Assembly: GCA_900550375.1 (NCBI GenBank)
Contig: URRP01000049.1
Coordinates: 1 to 11,331, forward strand
Reading direction: 5' to 3'
DNA length: 11,331 bases
DNA from: an uncultured Alistipes sp.
GTDB taxonomy: Bacteria > Bacteroidota > Bacteroidia > Bacteroidales > Rikenellaceae
Shown here in pieces: positions 6,124 to 11,331 of the stretch (its first letter is position 1; each line of letters opens with the position of its first letter). The notes under the pieces are model-generated. The model saw only the letters and a list, made by a program, of their open reading frames with translations. It was not told the origin of the DNA and made no database searches. Made by a program: the position numbers and the translations under genes.

Positions 6124-6884
6124 CACACGTCGAATTGCAGAATATCTCCATCGGGTACGGCCGTCGGGTATTGCTCGAAGGGGTCTCGGCGGCTATCGAC
6201 GGTGGGCAGCTGGTGGCGTTGCTGGGGCGTAACGGCACGGGAAAAAGCACGCTGCTGCGTGCCGTCGCGGGACTCGAAGCGCCGCTGTCGGGCGAGATCC
6301 GCCTCTGCGGCCGTCTGCTGAGTGCGACGCCGGCACATGAACTCTCGCAGATCGTGAGTTTCGTCACCACCGAGAAGGTGCGCATCGCCAACCTCGCCAG
6401 CCGCGACGTGGTGGGGCTGGGACGTGCACCCTATACCGATTGGCTGGGGCGGCTCCGCCCCGAGGACCGTGCGATCGTCGACCGGGCCTTGGCCTTGGTG
6501 GGGATGAGCGATTTCGCGGACAAGCCGATGGATCGTCTTTCGGACGGCGAGGCGCAGCGTGTGATGATCGCGCGTGCGCTTGCGCAGGATACGCCGGTGA
6601 TTCTGCTCGACGAGCCTACTGCATTTCTCGACATGCCCAACCGCTATGAGTTGTGTACCTTGCTGCGCCGGCTGGCGCACGACGAGGGGAAGTGCATCCT
6701 CTTTTCCACGCACGAGCTGGACATCGCGCTCACCCTGTGCGATGTCGTTGCGCTGATCGACCCGCCGCGGCTGCACGTCCTGCCGACCGGCGAAATGATC
6801 CGCAGCGGCCATATCGAACGGCTTTTCGACAGCGGTACGGTGGCCTTCGATGCCGCCACCTGTACGGTCACGGTACGGAGATAG
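6120..6884 (+). CDS. ABC transporter ATP-binding protein, FepC/BtuD type
   Basis: A 254-residue cytoplasmic ATPase that powers the permease encoded just upstream. Walker A is GRNGTGKST (36-44), the signature is LSDGE (140-144), Walker B is VILLDEP (160-166), the D-loop is FLD (169-171) and the switch His is in STHE (His198). GRAPYTDW (101-108) is typical of iron-chelate and B12 importer ATPases. Two positions depart from the textbook: LSDGE instead of LSGGQ, and Thr/Glu (VTTEK, about 82-86) where the Q-loop glutamine is expected. The region after about residue 205 has no further domain I recognise. It starts at ATG 6120, inside the permease stop. It probably works as a homodimer with two permeases; an iron complex or a cobamide are the likeliest cargos. 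Confidence 0.93.
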   Translation: MTHVELQNISIGYGRRVLLEGVSAAIDGGQLVALLGRNGTGKSTLLRAVAGLEAPLSGEIRLCGRLLSATPAHELSQIVSFVTTEKVRIANLASRDVVGLGRAPYTDWLGRLRPEDRAIVDRALALVGMSDFADKPMDRLSDGEAQRVMIARALAQDTPVILLDEPTAFLDMPNRYELCTLLRRLAHDEGKCILFSTHELDIALTLCDVVALIDPPRLHVLPTGEMIRSGHIERLFDSGTVAFDAATCTVTVRR

Positions 6885-6907
6885 CAGGTGCGGTGTGTTG
6901 CATCTGC
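6884..6907 (+). terminator. Hairpin after the ABC transporter operon
   Basis: GCAGGTGC (6884-6891) pairs with GCATCTGC (6900-6907), eight pairs with one G-U, beginning at the last base of the ATPase stop codon. No U-tract follows, so it is at best a weak terminator or an mRNA-end stabiliser. Confidence 0.35.
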
Positions 6908-6979
6908 CCGAATAGCTGCCTGATTGTCTGACGGTTGACGTTCAGGGACCATCAATTTCGCAATTTTTTTATTCCATTT

Positions 6980-7010
6980 TTTGTTTCGATCGCTTTTTTG
7001 CTTATCTTTG
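6980..7010 (+). promoter_or_regulatory. Promoter of tRNA-Glu and probably rpsT
   Basis: TTTG (6980-6983), a 19-base spacer and TATCTTTG (7003-7010) match the Bacteroidota consensus exactly. Transcription should begin near 7014-7019, about 35 bases before the tRNA. A-rich and T-rich tracts upstream (6959-6982) may help as an UP-like element. Confidence 0.85.
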
Positions 7011-7051
7011 CACCGCTAAAGTACGCTGTCAGGCTGAAATAGCGGTGAGTA

Positions 7052-7123
7052 GGCCCATTCGTCTATCGGTTAGGACGCAAGATTTTCATTCTTGAAAGAG
7101 CAGTTCGATTCTGCTATGGGCTA
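7052..7123 (+). tRNA. tRNA-Glu (anticodon TTC)
   Basis: A 72-base cloverleaf: acceptor GGCCCAT/ATGGGCT (first pair G-U) with discriminator A, anticodon stem CAAGA/TCTTG, loop TTTTCAT (U33, anticodon TTC), a 4-base variable region and T arm AGCAG-TTCGATT-CTGCT. CCA is not encoded. It lies 41 bases after a consensus promoter. No terminator follows, so it probably shares a primary transcript with rpsT. Confidence 0.95.
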
Positions 7124-7326
7124 CAAACGAGGGGCTGTGAGGCTGCCGGCGTCGGATGCGGGAGGGAGACTCGGAAGCGGGTTGTAGCGAACGCGGATCG
7201 ACGCTCGGGGTGAAGCGGCCTTTACGGGTGATAACGTTGCAGGAGCGGATTTTTAAAATCTATCCGAGAGCGGTTACGGCCGTTTTGGTTATTGACAAAA
7301 AGTGAAATAAATAAAAAAACGAAATT
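7124..7326 (+). promoter_or_regulatory. Spacer/leader between tRNA-Glu and rpsT
   Basis: About 200 bases without a gene, terminator or TAnnTTTG promoter that I can find, so rpsT mRNA is probably released from the tRNA-Glu transcript by tRNA 3' processing. The first 120 bases are GC-rich. Then come a 13-base near-palindrome (GATTTTTAAAATC, 7248-7260) and overlapping arms CGGAT (7246-7250) and ATCCG (7262-7266), which cannot both form fully. The last 35 bases are A-rich, as usual before Bacteroidota start codons. A leader for S20 autoregulation is possible but unproven. Confidence 0.45.
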
Positions 7327-7578
7327 ATGGCAAACCATAAGTCATCCAAGAAGCGGATTCGCCAGACGATTACCAAGCGTGCGCACAACCGTCTGTATCA
7401 CAAGACGGCTCGTAATGCGGTGAAGGCTCTGCGCAACACCAGCGAGAAGAGCGCTGCTGAAGCATTGCTGCCCAAAGTAACGTCGATGCTGGATAAGCTG
7501 GCCAAGCACAACATTATCCACAAGAACAAGGCCGGCAACCTGAAGGGTTCGCTTCAGTTGCACGTCAACGCGCTCTAA
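7327..7578 (+). CDS. rpsT: 30S ribosomal protein S20
   Basis: An 83-residue, strongly basic protein with the S20 start MANHKSSKKRIRQ and the family's long-helix pattern, including RAHNRLYHKTARNAVKAL and the C-terminal IIHKNKAGNLKGSL. S20 binds 16S rRNA early in small-subunit assembly. The length fits the family (about 80-90). ATG 7327 follows an A-rich leader with no Shine-Dalgarno sequence. It stands alone after tRNA-Glu and ends at a strong terminator. In E. coli S20 represses its own translation; whether the long leader does this here is not visible. Confidence 0.97.
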   Translation: MANHKSSKKRIRQTITKRAHNRLYHKTARNAVKALRNTSEKSAAEALLPKVTSMLDKLAKHNIIHKNKAGNLKGSLQLHVNAL

Positions 7579-7614
7579 GTCGGAGCGGCTGCCGGGCGGC
7601 TGCGCCTCGGAAAG

Positions 7615-7657
7615 AAAAACGGGAATCGTTTCGGAAGAGACGATTCCCGTCGTTTTT
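7615..7657 (+). terminator. Terminator of rpsT
   Basis: ACGGGAATCGT (7619-7629) pairs with ACGATTCCCGT (7640-7650), and three further inner pairs (one U-G) close a GGAA tetraloop at 7633-7636. TTTTT follows at 7653-7657. An AAAAA run just before the stem (7615-7619) gives a U-tract on the other strand, so it could work both ways. Confidence 0.92.
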
Positions 7658-7833
7658 ATTCGGGTGTGTACTGCGGTGAATTTATCTTCTTTTGCAGGGA
7701 CGTGGCCTTTCCGACACGTTCACACGACGGCGGCTTTCGGGATTCCCTTTTCGTGTGAGGGGGCTTGATCCTCACGTCGGAACCTCCGGTTCCTCCTCAG
7801 GATGGGGAATCTGCTAAGATGACAAACCGGTTC

Positions 7834-7984
7834 TGTCATTCCGAGCGAAACGCAGTGAAGCGTGGGAATCCACCGCTTGTCATTCGTACGAGTGCTTCGG
7901 GAGCATTGCGAACCGATCGTTCTTTTTCCGCCAGTTTCATACAGCCGATGCTCACGCTCGCCATCCGGCTCGCTCAGCATGACA
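7834..7984. repeat. 151-bp element with imperfect terminal inverted repeats
   Basis: The left end TGTCATTCCGAGCGAA (7834-7849) and the reverse complement of the right end, TGTCATGCTGAGCGAG (from 7969-7984), differ at three of 16 positions. A further TGTCATTCG lies inside at 7878-7886. The ends resemble the widespread TGTCATtCtGAGCGaAGCGAaGAATC type of intergenic repeat. No transposase is present and I see no clear target-site duplication, so calling it a non-autonomous mobile element is speculative. Confidence 0.5.
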
Positions 7985-7990
7985 ATCGTT

Positions 7991-8072
7991 ATTTGGTTCT
8001 GCACTCGGGCCAGCCTCCGCTTAGATAGGCTTCGCCTCGGTAAAACCCAAATAAATTTGGTTCTGCACTCGG
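7991..8072 (+). repeat. 18-bp direct repeat, second copy inside a promoter
   Basis: ATTTGGTTCTGCACTCGG occurs at 7991-8008 and again, identical, at 8055-8072. The second copy contributes the -33 TTTG and much of the spacer of the promoter at 8056-8087. The first copy lacks a -7 element at the right distance, so it looks like a broken or duplicated promoter half. Confidence 0.85.
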
Positions 8073-8087
8073 CTTGCACTATCTTTG
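8056..8087 (+). promoter_or_regulatory. Promoter of the small membrane protein gene
   Basis: TTTG (8056-8059), a 20-base spacer and TATCTTTG (8080-8087) fit the Bacteroidota consensus. The spacer carries CTGCACTCGG from the direct repeat. Transcription should start near 8091-8096, some 35 bases before the ATG. Confidence 0.82.
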
Positions 8088-8096
8088 TGACGGATT

Positions 8097-8114
8097 GCCC
8101 GCCGCGCGGCGGGC
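8097..8114 (+). promoter_or_regulatory. GC-only palindrome at the 5' end of the mRNA
   Basis: GCCCGCCGCGCGGCGGGC is a perfect 18-bp palindrome made only of G and C. It lies right after the predicted transcription start and ends 14 bases before the ATG at 8129. In the mRNA it would form a very stable 5'-end hairpin, which could protect against decay or restrict ribosome access. Confidence 0.6.
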
Positions 8115-8128
8115 GAAACGATTGAACT

Positions 8129-8530
8129 ATGAAAAAGCATTTGGTGCTCATCACGGTGTTGACCGTCATCGTTTTGAGCGTGTTGTTTTATTTCCGCTTC
8201 TTTTTCGTCTTCGGCGAGGGAGTCAAGAGCGGCGAGTTGAACTATGTCGTCTACAAGGGCGTCCTCTTCAAGACGTACGAGGGAAAACTGATCCAGACCG
8301 GCATCCGCTCCAAGGCGGCGGGATCGATCCAGTCCTATGAGTTCGAGTTTTCGGTCGAGGACCCTGCGCTCGCTCGGGAATTGATGCTGCAAGGGGGCAG
8401 GACGCTCGAACTGCACTATAAGGAGTATTTCGGCGCGCTGCCTTGGCGGGGCTTTACGAAGTTTATCGTCGACAGCATCGTCACCGTCGGACCGCCCGTC
8501 CGCCGGGGTGGCGAGATTCCTGCGCAGTGA
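8129..8530 (+). CDS. Conserved membrane-anchored protein of unknown function
   Basis: A 133-residue protein with one N-terminal hydrophobic segment (about residues 5-28, LVLITVLTVIVLSVLFYFRF) and no lipobox Cys, so it is probably anchored in the inner membrane with a small soluble domain of about 100 residues outside. The soluble part begins GVKSGELNYVVYKG and includes FKTYEGKLIQTG, ELHYKEYFGALPWRG and FIVDSI. I recognise this as a family present as single copies in many Bacteroidales, sometimes labelled '6-phosphogluconate dehydrogenase'. That label is not supported: no nucleotide-binding motif is present and the protein is far too short. It is monocistronic, with its own promoter, a 5' hairpin and a strong terminator. 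Function unknown. Confidence 0.85.
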   Translation: MKKHLVLITVLTVIVLSVLFYFRFFFVFGEGVKSGELNYVVYKGVLFKTYEGKLIQTGIRSKAAGSIQSYEFEFSVEDPALARELMLQGGRTLELHYKEYFGALPWRGFTKFIVDSIVTVGPPVRRGGEIPAQ

Positions 8531-8535
8531 TAACG

Positions 8536-8571
8536 AAACGGCGTAATACCTCGACCGGTATTACGCCGTTT
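8536..8571. terminator. Bidirectional terminator between convergent genes
   Basis: A perfect 15-bp stem, AAACGGCGTAATACC (8536-8550) with GGTATTACGCCGTTT (8557-8571), has a six-base loop. It sits between the stop of the small membrane protein gene (8528-8530) and the stop of recN (8587-8589), so it can serve both. U-tracts on both sides are short and broken, partly supplied by the stem ends. Confidence 0.85.
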
Positions 8572-8586
8572 GTATTGTAGTCCATC

Positions 8587-10233
8587 TTATTTCTCTCCGA
8601 GCAGAATACGCGCCTGCGTCGTCGCTGCCTCGGTGATCTCGCTGCCCGATAGCATCTTGGCGATCTCGGTCGTCCGTTCGTCGGGCGTCAGACGGGCGAT
8701 GAGCGTCTCGCCGTCGCGTTTGTAGACCACGAAGTGCGTCGAACCCTTCGAGGCGACCTGCGGCAGGTGGGTGATGTCCACAACCTGCATCGTCTCGGCG
8801 AGTGCGCAGATGATCTCGCCCATCGCGTCGGCAATGCGGCCCGAAACACCTGTGTCGATCTCGTCGAAAAGGATGGTCGGCAGCTGCATCTGTCTGGCCA
8901 GCAGCGCCTTGAGCGCCAGCATGACGCGCGACAGCTCGCCGCCCGATGCGATCCGTTCGACGGCGGCGGGCTGGGTGGTGCGGTTGGCCGAGAATCGGAA
9001 TTCGATCCGGTCGCGGCCGCTCGGCGTCAGCGTGCCGTTGTCGATGACCGCTGCTTCGAAACGTGCGTCGGGCATTCCCAGCCGCACGAGCGTCGCGACG
9101 ATCTGTTCGGCGAAGGCGGGTGCGGCCTGTTCGCGCGTGCGGTGCAGCTCCGAAGCCAGCAGCTCGGCCTCGTTGCGTTCGGCGGCGATCTCGGCCTGCA
9201 AGGCCGCCAGCTCCTCGTCGGAGTGCGTAATGGCGTCGAGTTGCGCGACATAGCGGTCGCGCAGCGCAATCAGTTCGCCCTCGTCAGCTGCACGATGCTT
9301 CTGGCAGAGCGTGTAGAGTGCGTTGAGGCGGTCGTCCACCTTCTGTAACCGTTCGGGGTTGGTCTCGATGCGTTCGCCGTCCTCGGCGAGCGTCGCCGCA
9401 ATGTCTTTCAGCTCTTCGAGCGTCGAACGCAGCCGTGCGGCCATCTCTGCGGCGTGGGGATAACTCCCGCTCAGTCGTCCGATCTCCACCTCGGCGTTCT
9501 TGATCTGTGCCAGCACCCCGATTTCATCGCCGTCGAAGGCGTTGCGTACCGTCGTGATCGCCTCGCCGATCTGGTCGGCGTTGGCCAGCACGGCCTGCTC
9601 CGCCTCCAGTTCGGCGACTTCGCCCGCCCGCAGACGGGCGGTGGTCAGCTCCTCCGACTGAAAACGCAGCCACTCCTCGTCGCGTCGCGCGGCTTCGGCT
9701 TCGGCGTGCAATCGCGCGTAACGGCGCTGCGACTCCTGCAACCGTTCGTATCGGGTTCGGTAGCTCGTCCGCAGTTCGCCGTTTCCGGCCACGGTGTCGA
9801 GCGCTTGGGTGCGAAACTCCTCTGAGGCGAGAATCAGGTTCTGATGCTGCGAATGAATGTCGATGAGCCGGCTGCCGAACTCGCGCAGCTGTGCGAGCTG
9901 CACCGGCAGGTCGTTGATGTAGGCGCGGCTCTTGCCGGCGGGGGTGATGATACGGCGCACGACGGCTTCGTCGGCGTAGTCCAAATCATTTGCGTCGAAG
10001 AAGGGACGCAGCCCGTATGCCGCGATGTCGAACAACCCTTCGATCACGCAGTTGCGCTGTGTATCGCGCAGCGTCGTCCCCTCGTTTTTACTGCCCAGCA
10101 ACAGCCCCAGCGCCCCCAGCAGAATCGACTTTCCGGCGCCCGTCTCACCCGTGATGATGTTCAGGTGGGGGTCGAATTCGATTTCGAGGGCATCGATGAG
10201 AATGTAGTTGCTGACCGACAGACGGCGTAACAT
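8587..10233 (-). CDS. recN: DNA repair protein RecN
   Basis: A 548-residue SMC-like ATPase (family about 550-560) that acts in double-strand break repair with RecA. The N-terminal head has Walker A GETGAGKS (29-36) and the family start LxxLSVSNYILID. Coiled coil follows on both sides of the centre (about 155-370, rich in Glu, Ala and Arg heptads). The C-terminal head carries the signature SGGELSR (430-436), Walker B TILFDEIDTG (453-462) and the His-switch segment THLPQVAS (His489). The short hinge without a zinc hook is typical of RecN as opposed to Rad50. ATG 10231-10233 follows the coaBC stop by 4 bases, so the two genes are probably co-transcribed from a promoter outside the window. The end is served by the shared hairpin at 8536-8571. 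I see no truncation. Confidence 0.97.
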   Translation of the reverse strand: MLRRLSVSNYILIDALEIEFDPHLNIITGETGAGKSILLGALGLLLGSKNEGTTLRDTQRNCVIEGLFDIAAYGLRPFFDANDLDYADEAVVRRIITPAGKSRAYINDLPVQLAQLREFGSRLIDIHSQHQNLILASEEFRTQALDTVAGNGELRTSYRTRYERLQESQRRYARLHAEAEAARRDEEWLRFQSEELTTARLRAGEVAELEAEQAVLANADQIGEAITTVRNAFDGDEIGVLAQIKNAEVEIGRLSGSYPHAAEMAARLRSTLEELKDIAATLAEDGERIETNPERLQKVDDRLNALYTLCQKHRAADEGELIALRDRYVAQLDAITHSDEELAALQAEIAAERNEAELLASELHRTREQAAPAFAEQIVATLVRLGMPDARFEAAVIDNGTLTPSGRDRIEFRFSANRTTQPAAVERIASGGELSRVMLALKALLARQMQLPTILFDEIDTGVSGRIADAMGEIICALAETMQVVDITHLPQVASKGSTHFVVYKRDGETLIARLTPDERTTEIAKMLSGSEITEAATTQARILLGEK

Positions 10234-10237
10234 GGCG

Positions 10238-11331
10238 TTATGGGTTTATCAACGTTTCGATTTTATCGGCGATGCGGGCGGCTACCTCGCGTTTCGGGAG
10301 CAGCGGCAGCGGTTCGTTGCCCGCCTCCGAGACGAAGGTTACCTTGTTGGTGTCGCCGCGGAATCCCGCACCGGCGTCGCGCAGCGAATTGAGCACCACG
10401 AAATCGAAATGCTTGCTGAGGAGTTTCTCGCGTGCGTGCGCCTCCTCGTCGTCGGTTTCGAGTGCGAATCCTACCAGCAGCCGGCCGCCTTTGCAGCGGC
10501 CCAGCTCTGCGGCGATATCCTTCGTACGGCGCAGGCGGATCGTCAGCTCGCCGTCGCCTTTTTTTAACTTATGATCGGCGCAGGTTTCGGGCGTGTAGTC
10601 CGCCACGGCGGCGCACATCACCGCACCGTCGGCGCCTTCGAAGGCGGCAGTTGCGGCGCGGTACATCTCTTCGGCCGAGAGCACGTCGCAGCGCGTAACG
10701 CCCTCGGGCGTCGGCAGTGCCGTACGTCCCGTGACGAGGGTGACGTCGGCGCCGCGCGCCGCCAGCTCGCCCGCAATGGCATAGCCCATCTTGCCCGACG
10801 AGTGGTTGCTGATATAGCGTACCGGATCGATGGCTTCGATCGTTGCACCCGCCGTTACGACGAAGCGCTTACCGTGCAGCGTCTTTTTTTTTTCGGTGAG
10901 AAGCGACTCCAGAAAAGCAACGATCTCGGCCGGTTCGGCCATGCGGCCTTTGCCCGAGAGACCGCTCGCCAGCTCTCCGTCGTTCGGTTCGACGACGTGC
11001 ACGCCCGTGCGGCGTAGCGCTTCGAGATTCTGTTGTGTCGCGGGATGAGCGTACATATCCAGATCCATTGCCGGCGCAACGACTACCGGCGACCGCGACG
11101 ACAGGTAGGTCGTCAGCAGCAGGTTGTCGGCCACGCCGTGCGCCATCTTGGCCAGTGTGTTGGCCGTGGCGGGTGCGACGAGGCAGCAGTCGGCCCACTC
11201 GCCGAGCGCTACATGGGAGTTCCATGCGCCGTTTTCGGGGTCGAAGAAGTCGACCAGAATAGGATTCTTCGACAGCGTGGCCATCGTCAGCGGCGTGATG
11301 AACTGCTTGGCCAGCGGCGTCATCACCACGC
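10238..11331 (-). CDS. coaBC: Bifunctional CoaBC, N-terminus cut by the window edge
   Basis: Phosphopantothenoylcysteine synthetase/decarboxylase, two successive steps of coenzyme A synthesis. The frame stays open to the right edge. About 363 residues are present and, from the family's roughly 400, some 35-40 N-terminal ones are missing, so a Met at the edge is not the start. The CoaC half binds FMN: the catalytic His lies in NSHVALGEWAD, followed by APATANTLAKMA and GVADNLLLTTYL. The CoaB half has TAGATIEAIDPVRYISNHSSGKMG and, near the end, NKVTF with its conserved Lys. Two CoaC positions differ from the E. coli enzyme: PAMDLDM where PAMN is usual, and ASGLSGKGRM where ACGDxGxGRM holds the catalytic Cys. 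The linker between the halves contains ten consecutive A on the coding strand (10884-10893). It lies 4 bases upstream of recN. Confidence 0.96.
   Translation of the reverse strand, partial: VVMTPLAKQFITPLTMATLSKNPILVDFFDPENGAWNSHVALGEWADCCLVAPATANTLAKMAHGVADNLLLTTYLSSRSPVVVAPAMDLDMYAHPATQQNLEALRRTGVHVVEPNDGELASGLSGKGRMAEPAEIVAFLESLLTEKKKTLHGKRFVVTAGATIEAIDPVRYISNHSSGKMGYAIAGELAARGADVTLVTGRTALPTPEGVTRCDVLSAEEMYRAATAAFEGADGAVMCAAVADYTPETCADHKLKKGDGELTIRLRRTKDIAAELGRCKGGRLLVGFALETDDEEAHAREKLLSKHFDFVVLNSLRDAGAGFRGDTNKVTFVSEAGNEPLPLLPKREVAARIADKIETLINP

Larger units (their letters stand above)
7661..8090. repeat. Repeat-rich, structured intergenic region
   Basis: About 430 bases without a credible gene but with many short repeats. 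They include a hairpin GTGAGG/CCTCAC (7755-7775), a hairpin GGAACC-TCC-GGTTCC (7779-7793), an interrupted palindrome of ATGACA and TGTCAT around AACCGGTT (7819-7839), the element at 7834-7984 and the 18-bp direct repeat at 7991-8072. Such TGTCATTCCGAGCG-type sequences are common between genes in Bacteroidales genomes. Open frames here, notably minus strand 7720-8169, are Arg-rich by-products of the repeats. Confidence 0.7.

Noticed and set aside
5802..6812. 336-codon minus-strand open frame across the permease-ATPase junction
   Set aside because: Shadow of two well-defined genes with Walker and FecCD motifs on the plus strand; the composition is Arg/Gln/His-rich without any domain.
7834..7984. 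CRISPR array or autonomous transposon
   Set aside because: The repeated units are few, short, unevenly spaced and in inverted orientation; there is no cas gene, no transposase and no target duplication that I can see.
7720..8169. 149-codon minus-strand open frame over the repeat region
   Set aside because: It is a translation of the intergenic repeats (phrases such as IPTLHCVSLGMTE recur as false proteins in Bacteroidales annotation) and it crosses the promoter and start of the gene at 8129.

Overview
The window looks like chromosomal DNA of a Bacteroidales bacterium, most likely Alistipes or another Rikenellaceae. The reasons are: promoters of the Bacteroidota type (TTTG, 19-20 bases, TAnnTTTG) instead of -35/-10 boxes; A/T-rich start regions without Shine-Dalgarno sequences; a lipoprotein with an acidic export signal after its lipobox Cys; a GC-rich coding style with AT-rich gaps; and housekeeping genes (rpsT, recN, coaBC) of Bacteroidales type. 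Genus level is an inference.

Layout. 1-617 has no gene I can support. 618-836 (minus) is a 72-residue XRE-type DNA-binding protein. It is divergent from 1040-4696 (plus), a 1218-residue surface lipoprotein with a long N-terminal coiled coil and a beta-rich remainder. Between them lie a consensus promoter (859-889), an inverted repeat that overlaps it (866-891) and a 16-bp perfect palindrome at the expected transcription start (898-913). This divergent unit is the best candidate here for an undescribed regulated system. A cluster of terminator hairpins (4711-4921) follows, then tRNA-Pro(GGG) on the minus strand (4936-5010).

5107-6884 (plus) is a two-gene unit for a FecCD/BtuC-type permease and its ATPase, joined by an ATGA overlap and lacking a substrate-binding protein in the window. 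Next come a consensus promoter, tRNA-Glu(TTC) at 7052-7123, a roughly 200-base spacer and rpsT (ribosomal protein S20), ending at a strong terminator. 7661-8090 is a repeat-rich non-coding stretch whose last copy supplies the promoter of a small conserved membrane-anchored protein of unknown function (8129-8530). That gene converges on a minus-strand pair, coaBC then recN, 4 bases apart. coaBC runs off the right edge.

The genes are not one pathway. The housekeeping content (translation, coenzyme A synthesis, DNA repair, tRNAs) is ordinary. The unusual material is the XRE/giant-lipoprotein unit, the repeat-borne promoter, two hairpins at predicted 5' transcript ends, and residue or homopolymer oddities in the ABC ATPase and CoaBC.
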